A DNA stretch of 64,000 nucleotides from Salinigranum marinum. GTDB lineage: Archaea > Halobacteriota > Halobacteria > Halobacteriales > Haloferacaceae. Location: contig NZ_CP100463.1 in the NCBI RefSeq assembly GCF_024228675.1, forward strand, positions 186,001-250,000, given 5' to 3'. Shown piece by piece: positions 50,923 to 60,530 of the stretch. How positions within the stretch are numbered: the stretch's first letter is position 1; every line of letters starts with the position of its first letter. The notes beneath the pieces are model-generated. The model had not been told where the DNA came from. It made no database searches and saw only the letters and a program-made list of their open reading frames with translations. The translations under genes and the position numbers were made by a program.

Positions 50923-51517
50923 CTGTGCTCGTCGTCGACACGGCCTCGCCCCCAGTAACGTGGGCCTAGGTGTTTGTGCGACCCCGGCCGACGTGCTTCA
51001 CCCCGGCCCGTGTCGGCGGACCAAATCGCTCGCGGGCGTCGCTCCCCGGGCTCCGCGTCGATCACGGAGCTACCCCCGCTGGCGCTCCGTTTCGATGCAG
51101 GCTCTCCAACGCGAGCGGTTCCAGACTCATCCGTGATAAATATACTTTCTCTCGATGTGCGTCCCGTTCGACGAGTTCAAAAAGAAACGTATCAATGGCT
51201 ATTTAGAGTTTTTACGGATTGAAAATGTAAGACATTGATAAGCTTTGTCGAAATCGGTTTTGGTATCTAAGACGGTGTCGAACCACCGCCCGCGAGCGCT
51301 CGGGCCGGGTGTTTCGACTCGGTCGGCCGAGGGCAACTCACGCGCACAGCCCCGAAAGTGATACACACGTATGACTGTCTGTCGTTCTTTCGTCGACAAT
51401 CCGGGCCGGGCGGCACCGCGTCCAAGACGGGAGACTGCCCGGTGTCCTGGGCTGTCGTGTCCGCGCCAGGCGCTCGGGCCGGTGTGGGCGGGAGAACGGA
51501 TCGGCGTCCGTGAGCGT
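50923..51517. other. Intergenic
   Basis: 595 bases, AT-rich between about 51120 and 51280. No gene recognised. A GATAAATATAC word near 51136 could be a promoter, direction unclear. Confidence 0.45.
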
Positions 51518-52927
51518 TCAGCGCCGCCCGTCGATCACTTTCGCCGCCGTCAGGATGGGGTCCCACGTCGTGTTGAACGGCGGTGCGTACGCGAGGTCGT
51601 AGTTGGAGAGTTCGCTCACGGTGAGCCCCTCGGTCACCGCACCGACGATAGCGTGACTCCGGTGGACGGCTCCCTCGCCGTACTCCGAGACGAGGCTCCC
51701 ACCCAGGACGCGCCCCGATGGACGGTCGACGGTGAGTGTCACCGTCACCGTCCCTCCGTCGGGGTAGTAGCCGGCCCGGGACTTCGCCTCGATGCTCTCC
51801 GTGATCGGCTCGAAACCGGCGTCCCGGGCGACGTCGTGGTCGAGGATGCCCGTCCGGGCGGCTTCCATCTCGAACGCTTTGACCGCGGCCGTCCCCGCGA
51901 CACCCCCGCCATCCGTCGGTCGTCCCGCGACCGTCCGGCCGATGGCTCGTCCGTGTCGGTTGGCCGTCAGTGCGAGCGGGACGTACACCGCTTCCCCCGT
52001 GACGACGTGTTCGGCCTCGGCGCAGTCGCCCGCGGCGTACACGCCGGGGAGGTTCGTCTCCCGGGAGGCGTCGGTCGCGATGGCACCCGTCTCGCCGAGT
52101 TCGACACCGGCCGCCTCGGCGAGGTCCGTTCGGGGCCTGACCCCGGTCCCGACGAGGACCATCTCGACCGGGACGCGGGTGTCGGCCGTCACGACCGCCT
52201 CGACGGCCCCGTCACCGTCGAGTTCCCGGACCTCCGTGTCGAGGGAGACGGCGACGTTCTGTCCTGCGAGATGGTCGAGCACCGCCTCGCTGGTCGCCTC
52301 GCTGAAGGGTTTCAGCACCCGGCCGCCGCGCTGGAACAGGTGAACCTCGAAGTCGTTGGCCGCGAGCGCCTCGGCCATCTCGACGCCGATGTAGCCGCCG
52401 CCGACGATGCCGACCGGTCCGTGACACGTCTCGAGGAACTGGCAGGCGGGGCCGCGGTCGGGTTGCTGGAGGTTCCCATCCGACCGCGCCCGGGCGACGT
52501 ACTCGCGGAGTTCCTTCCCATCGGACATCGACCCGAGCGTGTAGACCCCCTCACGGTCTACCCCTTCGATCGGGGGTGTGACCGCCACCGAACCGGTCGC
52601 GACGAGGAGGGCGTCGTACGCCTGCGTCACGTCTCCGTCGTCGTTCCGGGCCGTGACGACCGCGTCGTCGGGATCGATATCGACGACTTCGTGGCCGGTG
52701 CGGAGGTCGATGTCTCGCTCCTCGCAGAACTCCTCGGGCGTGACCGACACCAGGTCGTCGAGCGACTGGATCTCCCCTTTGATATAGTACGGGAGCCCGC
52801 AGGCACCGTAGGAGACCCACTGCCCCTTCTCGAAGACGACGACGTCGAGATCGGGGTCGTCACGCTTTGCTTTACTGGCCGCGGACATCCCGGCGGCGTC
52901 ACCGCCGACGACGACGAACGTTGACAC
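51518..52927 (-). CDS. CoA-disulfide reductase/NADH oxidase-family flavoprotein
   Basis: 469 residues. FAD motif VVVGGDAAGMSAASKAKR at the N-terminus; the redox-active single cysteine is Cys43 in SYGACGLPYYI, the same position as in CoA-disulfide reductases; NAD motif VGIVGGGYIGVEMAEAL; FAD-binding TNLPGVYAAGDCAEAEHVV; C-terminal dimer domain ending LAYAPPFNTTWDPILTAAK. These enzymes reduce CoA disulfide or oxygen/peroxide, or act as NADH oxidases. A Cys43-type active site is compatible with all these. It is divergent from the reductase gene at 53062 (134 bp), suggesting a shared thiol-redox role. Confidence 0.9.
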   Translation of the reverse strand: MSTFVVVGGDAAGMSAASKAKRDDPDLDVVVFEKGQWVSYGACGLPYYIKGEIQSLDDLVSVTPEEFCEERDIDLRTGHEVVDIDPDDAVVTARNDDGDVTQAYDALLVATGSVAVTPPIEGVDREGVYTLGSMSDGKELREYVARARSDGNLQQPDRGPACQFLETCHGPVGIVGGGYIGVEMAEALAANDFEVHLFQRGGRVLKPFSEATSEAVLDHLAGQNVAVSLDTEVRELDGDGAVEAVVTADTRVPVEMVLVGTGVRPRTDLAEAAGVELGETGAIATDASRETNLPGVYAAGDCAEAEHVVTGEAVYVPLALTANRHGRAIGRTVAGRPTDGGGVAGTAAVKAFEMEAARTGILDHDVARDAGFEPITESIEAKSRAGYYPDGGTVTVTLTVDRPSGRVLGGSLVSEYGEGAVHRSHAIVGAVTEGLTVSELSNYDLAYAPPFNTTWDPILTAAKVIDGRR

Positions 52928-53061
52928 GGAGAACGGATCGGGAAGCGAGGAGATAAAGCTCGGGTGGCTGTGCGCTCGTCGTCCGTGCCTTTCGCGGCTG
53001 TGCGATCGGGGTGACCCCCCGCGCGAGGTTCTTTATCGGCTGTGCTGTCGCTGTGGTACGT

Positions 53062-54423
53062 ATGACCGACTTCGACGTCCTCGTCATCGGTGGCGGAACC
53101 GGGAACAACGTCGCGGCGGCGGCGGCCGACGCCGGGCTTTCGACGGCGCTCGTCGAACCGGGGCCGCTCGGAGGGACGTGTCTCAACCGCGGCTGCAACC
53201 CGTCGAAGATGCTTATTCAGGCCGCTAACGCGGTGAACCACGTCCGGGACGCTGAACGGTTCCACGTCGACGCGGCGCTCGACGGCGTCGACCACGCGGC
53301 GGTCGTCGACGAGATGGAAGCGCTCCTCGGCGGGATCTCCGAAGGGATGCAAGCGCGGTATCGCGAGAAGGAGAACCTCACGCTGTTCGACGAGTACACG
53401 CGGTTCGTCGACGACCGGACGGTCGTGCTCGGTGGCGCCGAAGTCACCGCCGAGAAGGTCGTCGTCGCGGCGGGGAGCCGTCCGATCGTGCCGCCGATCG
53501 ACGGCCTCGACGAGATCGACTACCTCACCAGTCAGGACGCCCTCTCGCTGCGAGAGACCCCGGACAACCTCGTCGTCATGGGCGGCGGGTACATCGCCGT
53601 CGAACTGGGCTACTTCTTCGACGCGATGGGCGCTGACGTGACCATCGTCGAGATGATGGATTCGCTGGTCCCGCGCGAAGACGGGGACGTCGCCGACGCG
53701 TTCACCGAAATCGCCGCCAAGCGGCACGAAGTCCACACCGGCTATCGCGTGACCGCCGTCGAGGGGACGGCCGCCGGCGTCCGCGTGCGCGCCGAAACCG
53801 AAGGCGGAGACGAACTCGTCGCCGACGGGGACGAGGTGTTGGTCGCGCTCGGGCGACGACCCAACAGCGATACGCTGGACCTGGAGGACACGAACGTCGC
53901 GGTCGACGACCGGGGGTTCATCGAGACGAACGAGTACCTCGAGACGACCGCGGAGGGCGTCTGGGCGCAGGGTGACATCGCCGGGAACGCCCTGTTCAAG
54001 CACGCCGGCGACTACGAGACGCGTGTTACCGTCTCGAACGTCGTCCGGGACGAAACGCGAGCGATCGACCTCTCAGCGATGCCACACACGATCTTCACCG
54101 AACCGCAGATCGCCGGCGTCGGGGCCACTGAGGCGGAACTCGTCGACGGAGGGGTCGAGTACGTCGTCGGACGGGCCGACTACGCCGACTCGGCGATGGG
54201 GCGAGCGAAAAAACTCGACCACGGCTTCGTGAAGGTGCTCGCCTCGCCCGACGGCGAGATCCTGGGTGCACACGCCATCGGATACGAGGCGTCGACCCTG
54301 CTCCACGAGGCGGTCCTCGCGATGCGCGCCGAGCTCACCGTCGACGAGGTCGCCGGGACGATCCACGCCCACCCGACGCTGAGCAAGATCGTCGAAGCGG
54401 CGTTTCGAGACGTCCCGGCGTAG
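53062..54423 (+). CDS. Dihydrolipoamide dehydrogenase-like reductase, possibly bis-gamma-glutamylcystine reductase
   Basis: 453 residues from ATG 53062, about 28 bp after a TTCTTTATC box. FAD motif VIGGGTGNNVAAAAADAG; redox pair Cys40 and Cys45 in GGTCLNRGCNPSKML; NAD(P) motif VVMGGGYIAVELGYFF; FAD-binding GVWAQGDIAGNALFK; and HAHPTLSKIVEAAF at the C-terminus with the catalytic His. The family covers dihydrolipoamide, glutathione, mercuric and mycothione reductases. Haloarchaea use gamma-glutamylcysteine, and their disulfide reductase (GCR) was first annotated as mercuric reductase; NPSKML and the absence of a MerA N-terminal domain suggest GCR here. The neighbour divergent on the other strand is a CoA-disulfide reductase-like gene. 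Confidence 0.85.
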   Translation: MTDFDVLVIGGGTGNNVAAAAADAGLSTALVEPGPLGGTCLNRGCNPSKMLIQAANAVNHVRDAERFHVDAALDGVDHAAVVDEMEALLGGISEGMQARYREKENLTLFDEYTRFVDDRTVVLGGAEVTAEKVVVAAGSRPIVPPIDGLDEIDYLTSQDALSLRETPDNLVVMGGGYIAVELGYFFDAMGADVTIVEMMDSLVPREDGDVADAFTEIAAKRHEVHTGYRVTAVEGTAAGVRVRAETEGGDELVADGDEVLVALGRRPNSDTLDLEDTNVAVDDRGFIETNEYLETTAEGVWAQGDIAGNALFKHAGDYETRVTVSNVVRDETRAIDLSAMPHTIFTEPQIAGVGATEAELVDGGVEYVVGRADYADSAMGRAKKLDHGFVKVLASPDGEILGAHAIGYEASTLLHEAVLAMRAELTVDEVAGTIHAHPTLSKIVEAAFRDVPA

Positions 54424-54512
54424 GCGATTTCTTACGCCCTCCCGCTCGACACTGCGTCGGACGAACGTCTACTCTCAGTTGCGCGGCGAGCGTTCCGATC
54501 GCGCCGAACGTG

Positions 54513-55478
54513 TTACAGTCGGGCTCGAAACTCCTCGGCCCGTCGCTCGCCCAACGTCGTCAGCTCCTGGATGAACTCCGGGCTCCGGTCGACCTTCGTC
54601 GAGCAGTGATACGCCCGGCCCATCGGGATCCGGTGGATCTCGGTCCTCGTGAACTCGCCCTCGGGGAGGTGGCCGGCGTCGACCCACTCGTTGACGCGCT
54701 CGATGACCCGGAGTTCTTGATTCAACGAGATGTTGCCCGACAGTTCGTTGCGGCGATCGGCGATCGCTTCGAGCGAGGTCGGTTCACCCTCACGCTCCTG
54801 AGGGTTGACCTGGATCACCCACAGCTCGTCGGGCTTTCGGTCGGCGTCGACCGTCATCAGGTCGTCTATCGGTGGATTCTGGCTGAACAGCCCGTCCCAG
54901 TGGTAGTGTCCGTTGATCTCGACCGCCTCGAAGAGATGAGGGACCGCTGCGCTGGCGAGCACCGCCTCCGGCGTCACATCCTCGTTGGTGAACGTCTCGA
55001 AGATGCCAGCGTTGATGTTCACCGTGCCGACGACGAGTTCGGGCGTGTCACGGCGACAGAGGTCGGGAACCGCGTCGAAGTCGATGTGCCGCTCGAGCAC
55101 TCGTTTGATCCGGTTCTTTCCGACCGTCGAACCGGGTGTGAGATACGGACTGAGCTGTGGAGCGGGAAAGCCACTGCTCTCGATTCGAGAGAGACCGACG
55201 ACCCAGTTGTTGGCGAGTCGGTCGGAGACGCTATCGGCTGCGAGATCCTCCCAGAGCGCGTCGAGCAGTTCGATCGACCGCTCCATGTCGGCCGTGACGA
55301 GACCGTACCACGCCGCGAGCGCGTTGAACGCCCCGCCGGACGTCCCGCTGATCCCGACGAGTTCGTCCGCGTCGTCCCACTCGCGGAACAGCCCCTTCAG
55401 CACGCCGGCGGTAAAGGCGGTGTGACTCCCACCCCCCTGGCAGGCGATCGCGACCCTCGTCCGTTCACCCTCACTCAT
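54513..55478 (-). CDS. phaZh1: Patatin-like PHA depolymerase (PhaZh1-type)
   Basis: 321 residues. With the start at 55478 the residues known to be essential in Haloferax mediterranei PhaZh1 (Gly16, Ser47, Asp195, from memory of the published work) fall in place: GGG at 15-17, lipase box GTSGG with Ser47, and Asp195 in HYHWDGLF, the catalytic Asp of patatins. It is predicted to act on native polyhydroxyalkanoate granules, releasing 3-hydroxyacids. The longer open frame to 55535 overlaps the previous gene further and would spoil this numbering. The start overlaps the end of bdhA by 8 bp, so both are translated together. A phospholipase function is a fallback reading. Confidence 0.85.
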   Translation of the reverse strand: MSEGERTRVAIACQGGGSHTAFTAGVLKGLFREWDDADELVGISGTSGGAFNALAAWYGLVTADMERSIELLDALWEDLAADSVSDRLANNWVVGLSRIESSGFPAPQLSPYLTPGSTVGKNRIKRVLERHIDFDAVPDLCRRDTPELVVGTVNINAGIFETFTNEDVTPEAVLASAAVPHLFEAVEINGHYHWDGLFSQNPPIDDLMTVDADRKPDELWVIQVNPQEREGEPTSLEAIADRRNELSGNISLNQELRVIERVNEWVDAGHLPEGEFTRTEIHRIPMGRAYHCSTKVDRSPEFIQELTTLGERRAEEFRARL

Positions 55479-56331
55479 ACGTCGTGGTGTAGCCGCCGTC
55501 CCAGAGCAGGTCGCCGCCGTTGAGATGTTTGCCATGACGGGAGAAGCCGAACGTGAAGAGGTTCGCGACCTCGGCCGGTGTCATCATCTCCTTCGTGCGC
55601 GCCTGTCCGAGCATCACGTCCTCGACGACCGCGCGTTCGGAGATGCCGCGCTCCTCGGCAGTGTCCTCGATCTGGTCGACCATCAGCGGGGTGAGGACGT
55701 ATCCGACGCTCACCGAGAAGCCGCGGAGCGTTCCTTCGCCCTCGGCAGCGATAGACCGAGTCAGTCCCTGGAGCCCGTGCTTGGCAGTGATGTATGCGGG
55801 TTTGTCCTGCGTCGCGTAGTGGCCGTGGACCGAGGACATGTTGCCGATCGCGCCGACGCCGTCGTCGGTCGCGCGGATGTGCGGCATCGCGAGTTTCGCG
55901 GTCAGGAACGGAGCGCGCAGCATGATGTCGAGGAGGAGGTCGTACCGCTCCATCGGGAACTCGTGGATCGACGCGATGTGTTGCATCCCGGCGATGTTCG
56001 CGACGTATCTCAGTTCACCCGTCTCCGCGGCGACCTCGATCATCGTCTCCACGTCGGCGTCGTCGGTGAGATCGGTCGGGACTGGGTGGATCTCCCCCGA
56101 CGCACCGACGTCGTCGGCGAGGTCGACCGTCGCTTCGAGTCCCCCTTCGTCGATGTCCGCGCCGACGACGGTGAGGTCGTTCGCCGCGAGGGCGACCGCC
56201 GTGGCCTGGCCGATCCCCGAAGCCGCACCCGTCACGACGGCCGTCGTCTCGGGAGTGAAGTGTGGATCGTTCAGCACGAGCAGGTCGTCGGCGGTCAACT
56301 CCGGTTCCGTGAGATCGAACTCGGTGGACAT
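55471..56331 (-). CDS. bdhA: 3-hydroxybutyrate dehydrogenase
   Basis: 286 residues, classical SDR: TGAASGIGQATAVALA nucleotide motif near residue 35, VVGADIDEGG second strand, NIAGMQHIASIHEFP, catalytic Ser in NMSSVHGHYA with Tyr-x-x-x-Lys in YITAKHG, and VSVGYVLTPLMVDQIED, an arrangement seen in D-3-hydroxybutyrate dehydrogenases. It oxidises 3-hydroxybutyrate to acetoacetate with NAD. It is the first gene of an operon with the patatin-type depolymerase, the second step of PHA degradation, the same gene pair reported in Haloferax mediterranei. The N-terminal 30 residues are an acidic extension. Confidence 0.88.
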   Translation of the reverse strand: MSTEFDLTEPELTADDLLVLNDPHFTPETTAVVTGAASGIGQATAVALAANDLTVVGADIDEGGLEATVDLADDVGASGEIHPVPTDLTDDADVETMIEVAAETGELRYVANIAGMQHIASIHEFPMERYDLLLDIMLRAPFLTAKLAMPHIRATDDGVGAIGNMSSVHGHYATQDKPAYITAKHGLQGLTRSIAAEGEGTLRGFSVSVGYVLTPLMVDQIEDTAEERGISERAVVEDVMLGQARTKEMMTPAEVANLFTFGFSRHGKHLNGGDLLWDGGYTTTYE

Positions 56332-56451
56332 GTTCGCACGGGAACGAACGCCGAGCGGTCGTATAGTGCTACAGCGGGTGTGTGACGGGGGCGCACAGGG
56401 GGCTGCGTGCCGGTGGCCGCCGGTTCAGCAGACCGTTCCCCATCGAACACC

Positions 56452-56636
56452 TCAGTCAACAGCCCGGCACCGATCGCCTGCGAGGAGGAAGAGGCCGACG
56501 ACCAACATGAAGCACGGGCTGAAAAAGAGCGCGCCCGACGAGGGGGTGATCGCACCGGTTACCCTCGCGACGGGACGGCGACCACTCCAGTGGCGCCGAA
56601 GAGGCCACTGTACATCAGGGTCCGATTACGACGCAT
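56452..56636 (-). pseudogene. Possible frameshifted small membrane protein
   Basis: From ATG 56636 the frame reads MRRNRTLMYSGLFGATGVV, then a shift near 56565 leads to VTGAITPSSGALFF and CFMLVVGLFLLAGDR stop. Two hydrophobic helices would result. Evidence is only composition and coherence; a sequencing error could equally explain it. It lies between the PHA operon and the decarboxylase-like gene. Confidence 0.3.
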
Positions 56637-56684
56637 GGTCCGTTGTCATATGAGCTGCCGTGTTCGAGGTCGATGCCGGGACGG

Positions 56685-57242
56685 CTACTCGAAGAGCGCT
56701 GTGACTAGCTCTTCGTTCGGCGTCCAGCCGACGAACTCCCCGCCCTCGAACGGAAGGTCGACGGAGGCGATGTAGTTACACAGGCCGACGTAGAAGTCGA
56801 CGAGCAGGCCGATGGCGACGACTTCGCTCGGCGCGTAGTGTCGGGTGAGCGCGTCGTGGATCTGGTCGGTGACGGTCCCGGACTCGACCGCACGGGCGTA
56901 CTGGAGGAGGACGAACTCGGCGTCGTCGAACAGCGACAGCTCACCCCCGCCGATCGCTCTCATCTCCTCGATCGTGACGCCGCGGTCGCGGGCGATGTCG
57001 ACGTGTTGGTGCCACTCGTAGCGAGCGTTACGGGCTCTCGCGACGGTGAGGATCACCAGTTCCTTGCGCCGGTCGCCGAGTTGGTCGTACAGGACGTTCA
57101 GGTACTCCAGCGTGGCTTCGAGGACCTCGGGGTTGTGCGCCCACGCGCGGAAGATGTGGCGGTCGCCGAGGTAGTCGTCGGTGAACAGGTCGTGGTACTC
57201 GTCGGGGATCTCATCGAGTTCGAGCAGCGGGAGTCGTGACAT
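56685..57242 (-). CDS. Carboxymuconolactone decarboxylase-family protein
   Basis: 185 residues. Helical blocks LGDRHIFRAWAHNPEVLEATLEYLNVLY, RRKELVILTVARARNARYEWHQHV and ARDRGVTIEEMRAIGGGEL match the CMD/AhpD fold; the ERT-type catalytic cysteine pair CxxC of AhpD peroxidases is absent, so this is not a classical AhpD. A role in aromatic degradation or a small redox function is uncertain. Similar proteins are often annotated only by fold. Confidence 0.82.
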   Translation of the reverse strand: MSRLPLLELDEIPDEYHDLFTDDYLGDRHIFRAWAHNPEVLEATLEYLNVLYDQLGDRRKELVILTVARARNARYEWHQHVDIARDRGVTIEEMRAIGGGELSLFDDAEFVLLQYARAVESGTVTDQIHDALTRHYAPSEVVAIGLLVDFYVGLCNYIASVDLPFEGGEFVGWTPNEELVTALFE

Positions 57243-57787
57243 GATCGGGTTGAGGCCGTGTCATCGGTCCGGACTCGACGACGCTCGTCGTCCGGACACC
57301 CTCACCGGCCTCGACGACGATTACGGCACCTCAGCCGGTGGCGACGGGATCACGGTGAGGGGAGCGAGTTACCGGACACAGCCAGTCGCATCAGATTCGG
57401 GCGGCGCAGTAAACCGCGACGCGGTCGGTGAGCACTCGTGCACACGCGCGAAAGGATTGATACTGATGTCGACAGCAGTCCAGTTCGCGTCGACAGCGCG
57501 TCGTCGAGCGCTCCGCGACTGAAACGCGCGGGGGCTCTGCGTCCCCGTTGGGCGCTGCGTCGGGGCGTCGTGGACCAGTCGCCGGCACGTCGGCGAGCGA
57601 CTGCCGGTCTCTCGCGTCGGGCGCTTTCGAGGTTACTTACGCCAGAAGGCCCGCGCGCAGGAAGCCACCGAGGACGACACCGGAGACAGCTTAGCGCCTA
57701 CATTCAGCGACATCGCGATGCGGTCGGTGTGTCTCGCTGCACAGCCCCGAACCGACGGCCGAGCCCGTGGCCCGTCGGTTCGTGGGT
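57243..57787. other. Intergenic
   Basis: 545 bases; no recognisable gene. Short GC palindromes such as GGGGGCTCTGCGTCCCC near 57530 are present. Confidence 0.45.
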
Positions 57788-58675
57788 TCAGGAGGGGATC
57801 ACGGTGAGCGTGCCGGTCGCTCCCGCGACGACGAGGAGGTAAAAGACAGTTCCGAGGGCCGCACTACCGAAGACGGTTCGGTCGGGGTCGCAGTCCGGGA
57901 GGGTGTGCCGAACGACCGGAACGGCTCTGATTTCGGGGTGCGTGAGCACGTGATTCGTCGCGACGGCGAACACGCCGATCAAGACGGGTCCCGGGAGGAG
58001 ACTATTGACGACCGCCAGCAACGTCCCCGTCGTGGCGTCGGAGAGGGCGACAGTGGCCACCGGGCCGAGCACCCCCGCCGGGTCCGGAAGGACCGGGAGC
58101 GACCCGCCGTATTTCGCGTACACGAACAGGAGCGGGCCCCCGACGAGTGCGGAAAGTTTGCTCCCGCTGGCCGCTCGCGGCGAGGCGAACTGCGGGAGGA
58201 CGAGCAACCCGACGACGAAGACGAGGTTCATCCCGATCCATGGACCGAGCGCTTGCAGCGACAGTGGGAGGCCCGTCGCGAGGATGCCGACGCTGAACCA
58301 GTCGAGACTCAGCAGCTCGGTGCGCGGACACGACCCCGAGAGGACCTGCTGTCGGTGGACCGGGTGAGCGAGGTGGAATCCCGCACGAAGCGCGAGGAAC
58401 GTCGGGACCAACAGCAGATAGGCGACGACACGGAGCTGCAACCCGGCCGGGGAGACGACCGCACCGAGGACGAGCGCCGTCGAGAAGTCGAGCACGCCGT
58501 TGATGAACCAGAAGGTCAGCAACGAGGGGGCGAACAGACAGCCGCTCAGGAACGCCGTCAGGTGCCCCGTCGAGAACGCAAACTCGCGTGAGAGCAACTC
58601 GGAGGCGGCCGCTCGGAGGCTCAACCAGCGCCCCCGAGCGAGACGAGATCCAAGCGGCGATGAGTCCGAATTCAT
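57788..58675 (-). CDS. Multi-pass membrane protein, unknown function
   Basis: 295 residues with about eight hydrophobic helices, for example LTAFLSGCLFAPSLLTFWF, VVSPAGLQLRVVAYLLLVPTF, WIGMNLVFVVGLLVLPQF and VFGSAALGTVFYLLVV, and a conserved-looking HLAHPVHRQQVLSGSCP loop. No transporter family signature was recognised. It lies 34 bp from the next unknown gene on the same strand, so the two may form an operon. Confidence 0.62.
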   Translation of the reverse strand: MNSDSSPLGSRLARGRWLSLRAAASELLSREFAFSTGHLTAFLSGCLFAPSLLTFWFINGVLDFSTALVLGAVVSPAGLQLRVVAYLLLVPTFLALRAGFHLAHPVHRQQVLSGSCPRTELLSLDWFSVGILATGLPLSLQALGPWIGMNLVFVVGLLVLPQFASPRAASGSKLSALVGGPLLFVYAKYGGSLPVLPDPAGVLGPVATVALSDATTGTLLAVVNSLLPGPVLIGVFAVATNHVLTHPEIRAVPVVRHTLPDCDPDRTVFGSAALGTVFYLLVVAGATGTLTVIPS

Positions 58676-58709
58676 CGAGTACGTCGCGGCGGTTCCACGC
58701 GAGCGCTCG

Positions 58710-59102
58710 TTACCGTTCCCGGGTCGAGAGTTCGTTCGTCGTCGCCGCGCGGTACAGACAGTGGAACCCGGCGACTCGTCCGTAGAAGGCCAGGAGGACG
58801 TCGGTTCGGAGGTCCGCGTCGGATCGATCCGCGAACGCCTCCCGTGCGTCGTCGATCGATCGCTCGACGTGGGGCGGGACCTCGGGCTCGTCGACCGAGC
58901 TCAAATACGCCCAGACGAACGCCGATTCGAGGCGGTCGAAGAGCGAGTCGTCGGGTGAAAAACCCGCTCGTTCGGCGGCCGTGAGCCCGTAGTATGTTCG
59001 GGTGACGAGGTCGACGGCGTCGTCGACGCCGTGGTCGCTGAACGACTCGGTCGTCGTGCAGTCGCCCGTGCTTCTTTCCTGACCCGGGTCGAACTCGCCC
59101 AT
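58710..59102 (-). CDS. Unknown acidic protein
   Basis: 130 residues from ATG 59102 (a longer form from 59129 is possible). Predicted mostly helical: DAVDLVTRTYYGLTAAERAG, LFDRLESAFVWAYLSSV, VERSIDDAREAFADR and LRTDVLLAFYGRVAGFHCLYRAAT. No family recognised. It is upstream of the membrane protein gene by 34 bp in the same direction. Confidence 0.6.
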   Translation of the reverse strand: MGEFDPGQERSTGDCTTTESFSDHGVDDAVDLVTRTYYGLTAAERAGFSPDDSLFDRLESAFVWAYLSSVDEPEVPPHVERSIDDAREAFADRSDADLRTDVLLAFYGRVAGFHCLYRAATTNELSTRER

Positions 59103-59250
59103 ACACGGAGAGTCGGTCCGGGGAGACAAGTAAGCAGTCAGCGTGTGCCGTCCGGATACACGACCGACGAACCCTCATATCCGAGGTAGAGACGGCCGGG
59201 TGGGGGACCGTGGCTCCCTCTCGTCGTTCGACCCGCTCGGCGACAGCGGT

Positions 59251-59967
59251 CTATCCCTCGAGTCGGAGCCAGTCGTGGTCGTCGAAGGGACAGTCGTACG
59301 CGATGTCGAGTCGTTCGTACACCGTCGCGGGGATCCCGATGTCCGCGACGAACACCTCCCCGCCGACCCCGATGAGTCCCGTTTTCGGGAGCGCGAGTGT
59401 GACCGTCCTGTCCGGCGTCACTGTCGCCCCGAGCGGTTCACCGGTCGTCGCGTCCGTTCCGGACGGGACGTCGAGTGACAGGACCCGCGCGGAGTGGTCG
59501 TTCATGCTCTCGATGAGGGTGCTCGCTGGCGGGCGAACCGTCCCTGACAACCCGTATCCGATGAGTGCGTCGACGACGACCGAGTCCGCGACGGTCTCGA
59601 GTGACGGTTCGCTCGTGGTGACGGGGACCGACATCTCCGCGAGGATCCGGTGTTGGTGCGCGGCGGCACCAGTCAGTTCGTCCGGAGTTCGGTCCAAGAC
59701 GACCTGCACCGGAACACCTCGATTCGCGAGATGTCGGGCACAGACCATCCCCCCACCCCCGTTCCCCCCGTTGCCGGCGACGACCGCGACGGACCCGGTG
59801 TGGAGGTCTCGGACGTGCCAGGCGAGTGCGCGGCCTGCGTTCTCCATCATCTGCATCAACTGGAGGCCGATCCCCTCGACGGCGACCCGGTCGACCGCTC
59901 GCATCTCGGCGGCCGTCACCGCACTGATCTCGCGGCCGGTGGCTGTTTCGAACGACTGTCGAGTCAC
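59251..59967 (-). CDS. nnrE: NAD(P)H-hydrate epimerase
   Basis: 238 residues from a GTG at 59967. YjeF-N fold: ISAVTAAEMRAVDRVAVEGIGLQLMQMMENAG, VVAGNGGNGGGGMVCARHLANRG with the nucleotide-binding glycine loop, VDALIGYGLSG and LSLDVPSGTDATTGEPLG with the catalytic Asp, then ALPKTGL. The enzyme repairs damaged NAD(P)HX by interconverting its epimers in the cytoplasm. The dehydratase domain (YjeF-C) is absent, so this is the stand-alone epimerase. The open frame extends upstream to 60108 but similarity starts near the GTG. Confidence 0.85.
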   Translation of the reverse strand: MTRQSFETATGREISAVTAAEMRAVDRVAVEGIGLQLMQMMENAGRALAWHVRDLHTGSVAVVAGNGGNGGGGMVCARHLANRGVPVQVVLDRTPDELTGAAAHQHRILAEMSVPVTTSEPSLETVADSVVVDALIGYGLSGTVRPPASTLIESMNDHSARVLSLDVPSGTDATTGEPLGATVTPDRTVTLALPKTGLIGVGGEVFVADIGIPATVYERLDIAYDCPFDDHDWLRLEG

Positions 59968-60530
59968 ACCCGACGATGCGGGGCGGCGTCTCAAATACTC
60001 ACTGTCGCACGGCCGACCGAGGCGACCGTGCGACGACCTACTCGGCGTCGCGGACGACCCACCGCGTGCGTATCCGATTCGGATCCTCGGCCACCACGAA
60101 ATCGTCAACCATGTTCACAGAGCGACCGATCCAGCGGGAACGGCGGACGGCTCAACCACCCGTGTCTGATTGTCGATAGCCGTATGCTCCGAACGGTCGA
60201 CAGAGGATGGATCGTTTGGGCGATCCAATCAGTATTCAGCCTCACTCGTTGGTCAGCGTTCCGGGGGTGCCGAGAGACGGTGATTTCGACTGAATCGTTC
60301 GAACTGATACGGCCCGTCGCTCGTTCTCACGAACGACGAGGGACGGCCGTGCCACGGCGGGCGATACGTTGACCACGCTACGTGTTGTGCCCCCGATGGG
60401 GACAGAGCGCCCGTCCGCCCGCTGAATCCAAGCGCTCTGCTTCCCGCAGACAGTGTCTGTGCAGAAGTTGAGACCGGAGCTCTCAACCTATAGGTGACGG
60501 AGTTTGTCTGACCACCCACACTAGTTCTCC
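59968..60530. other. Intergenic
   Basis: 563 bases without recognised gene. Some GC palindromic words around 60400-60450; nothing firm. Confidence 0.45.
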
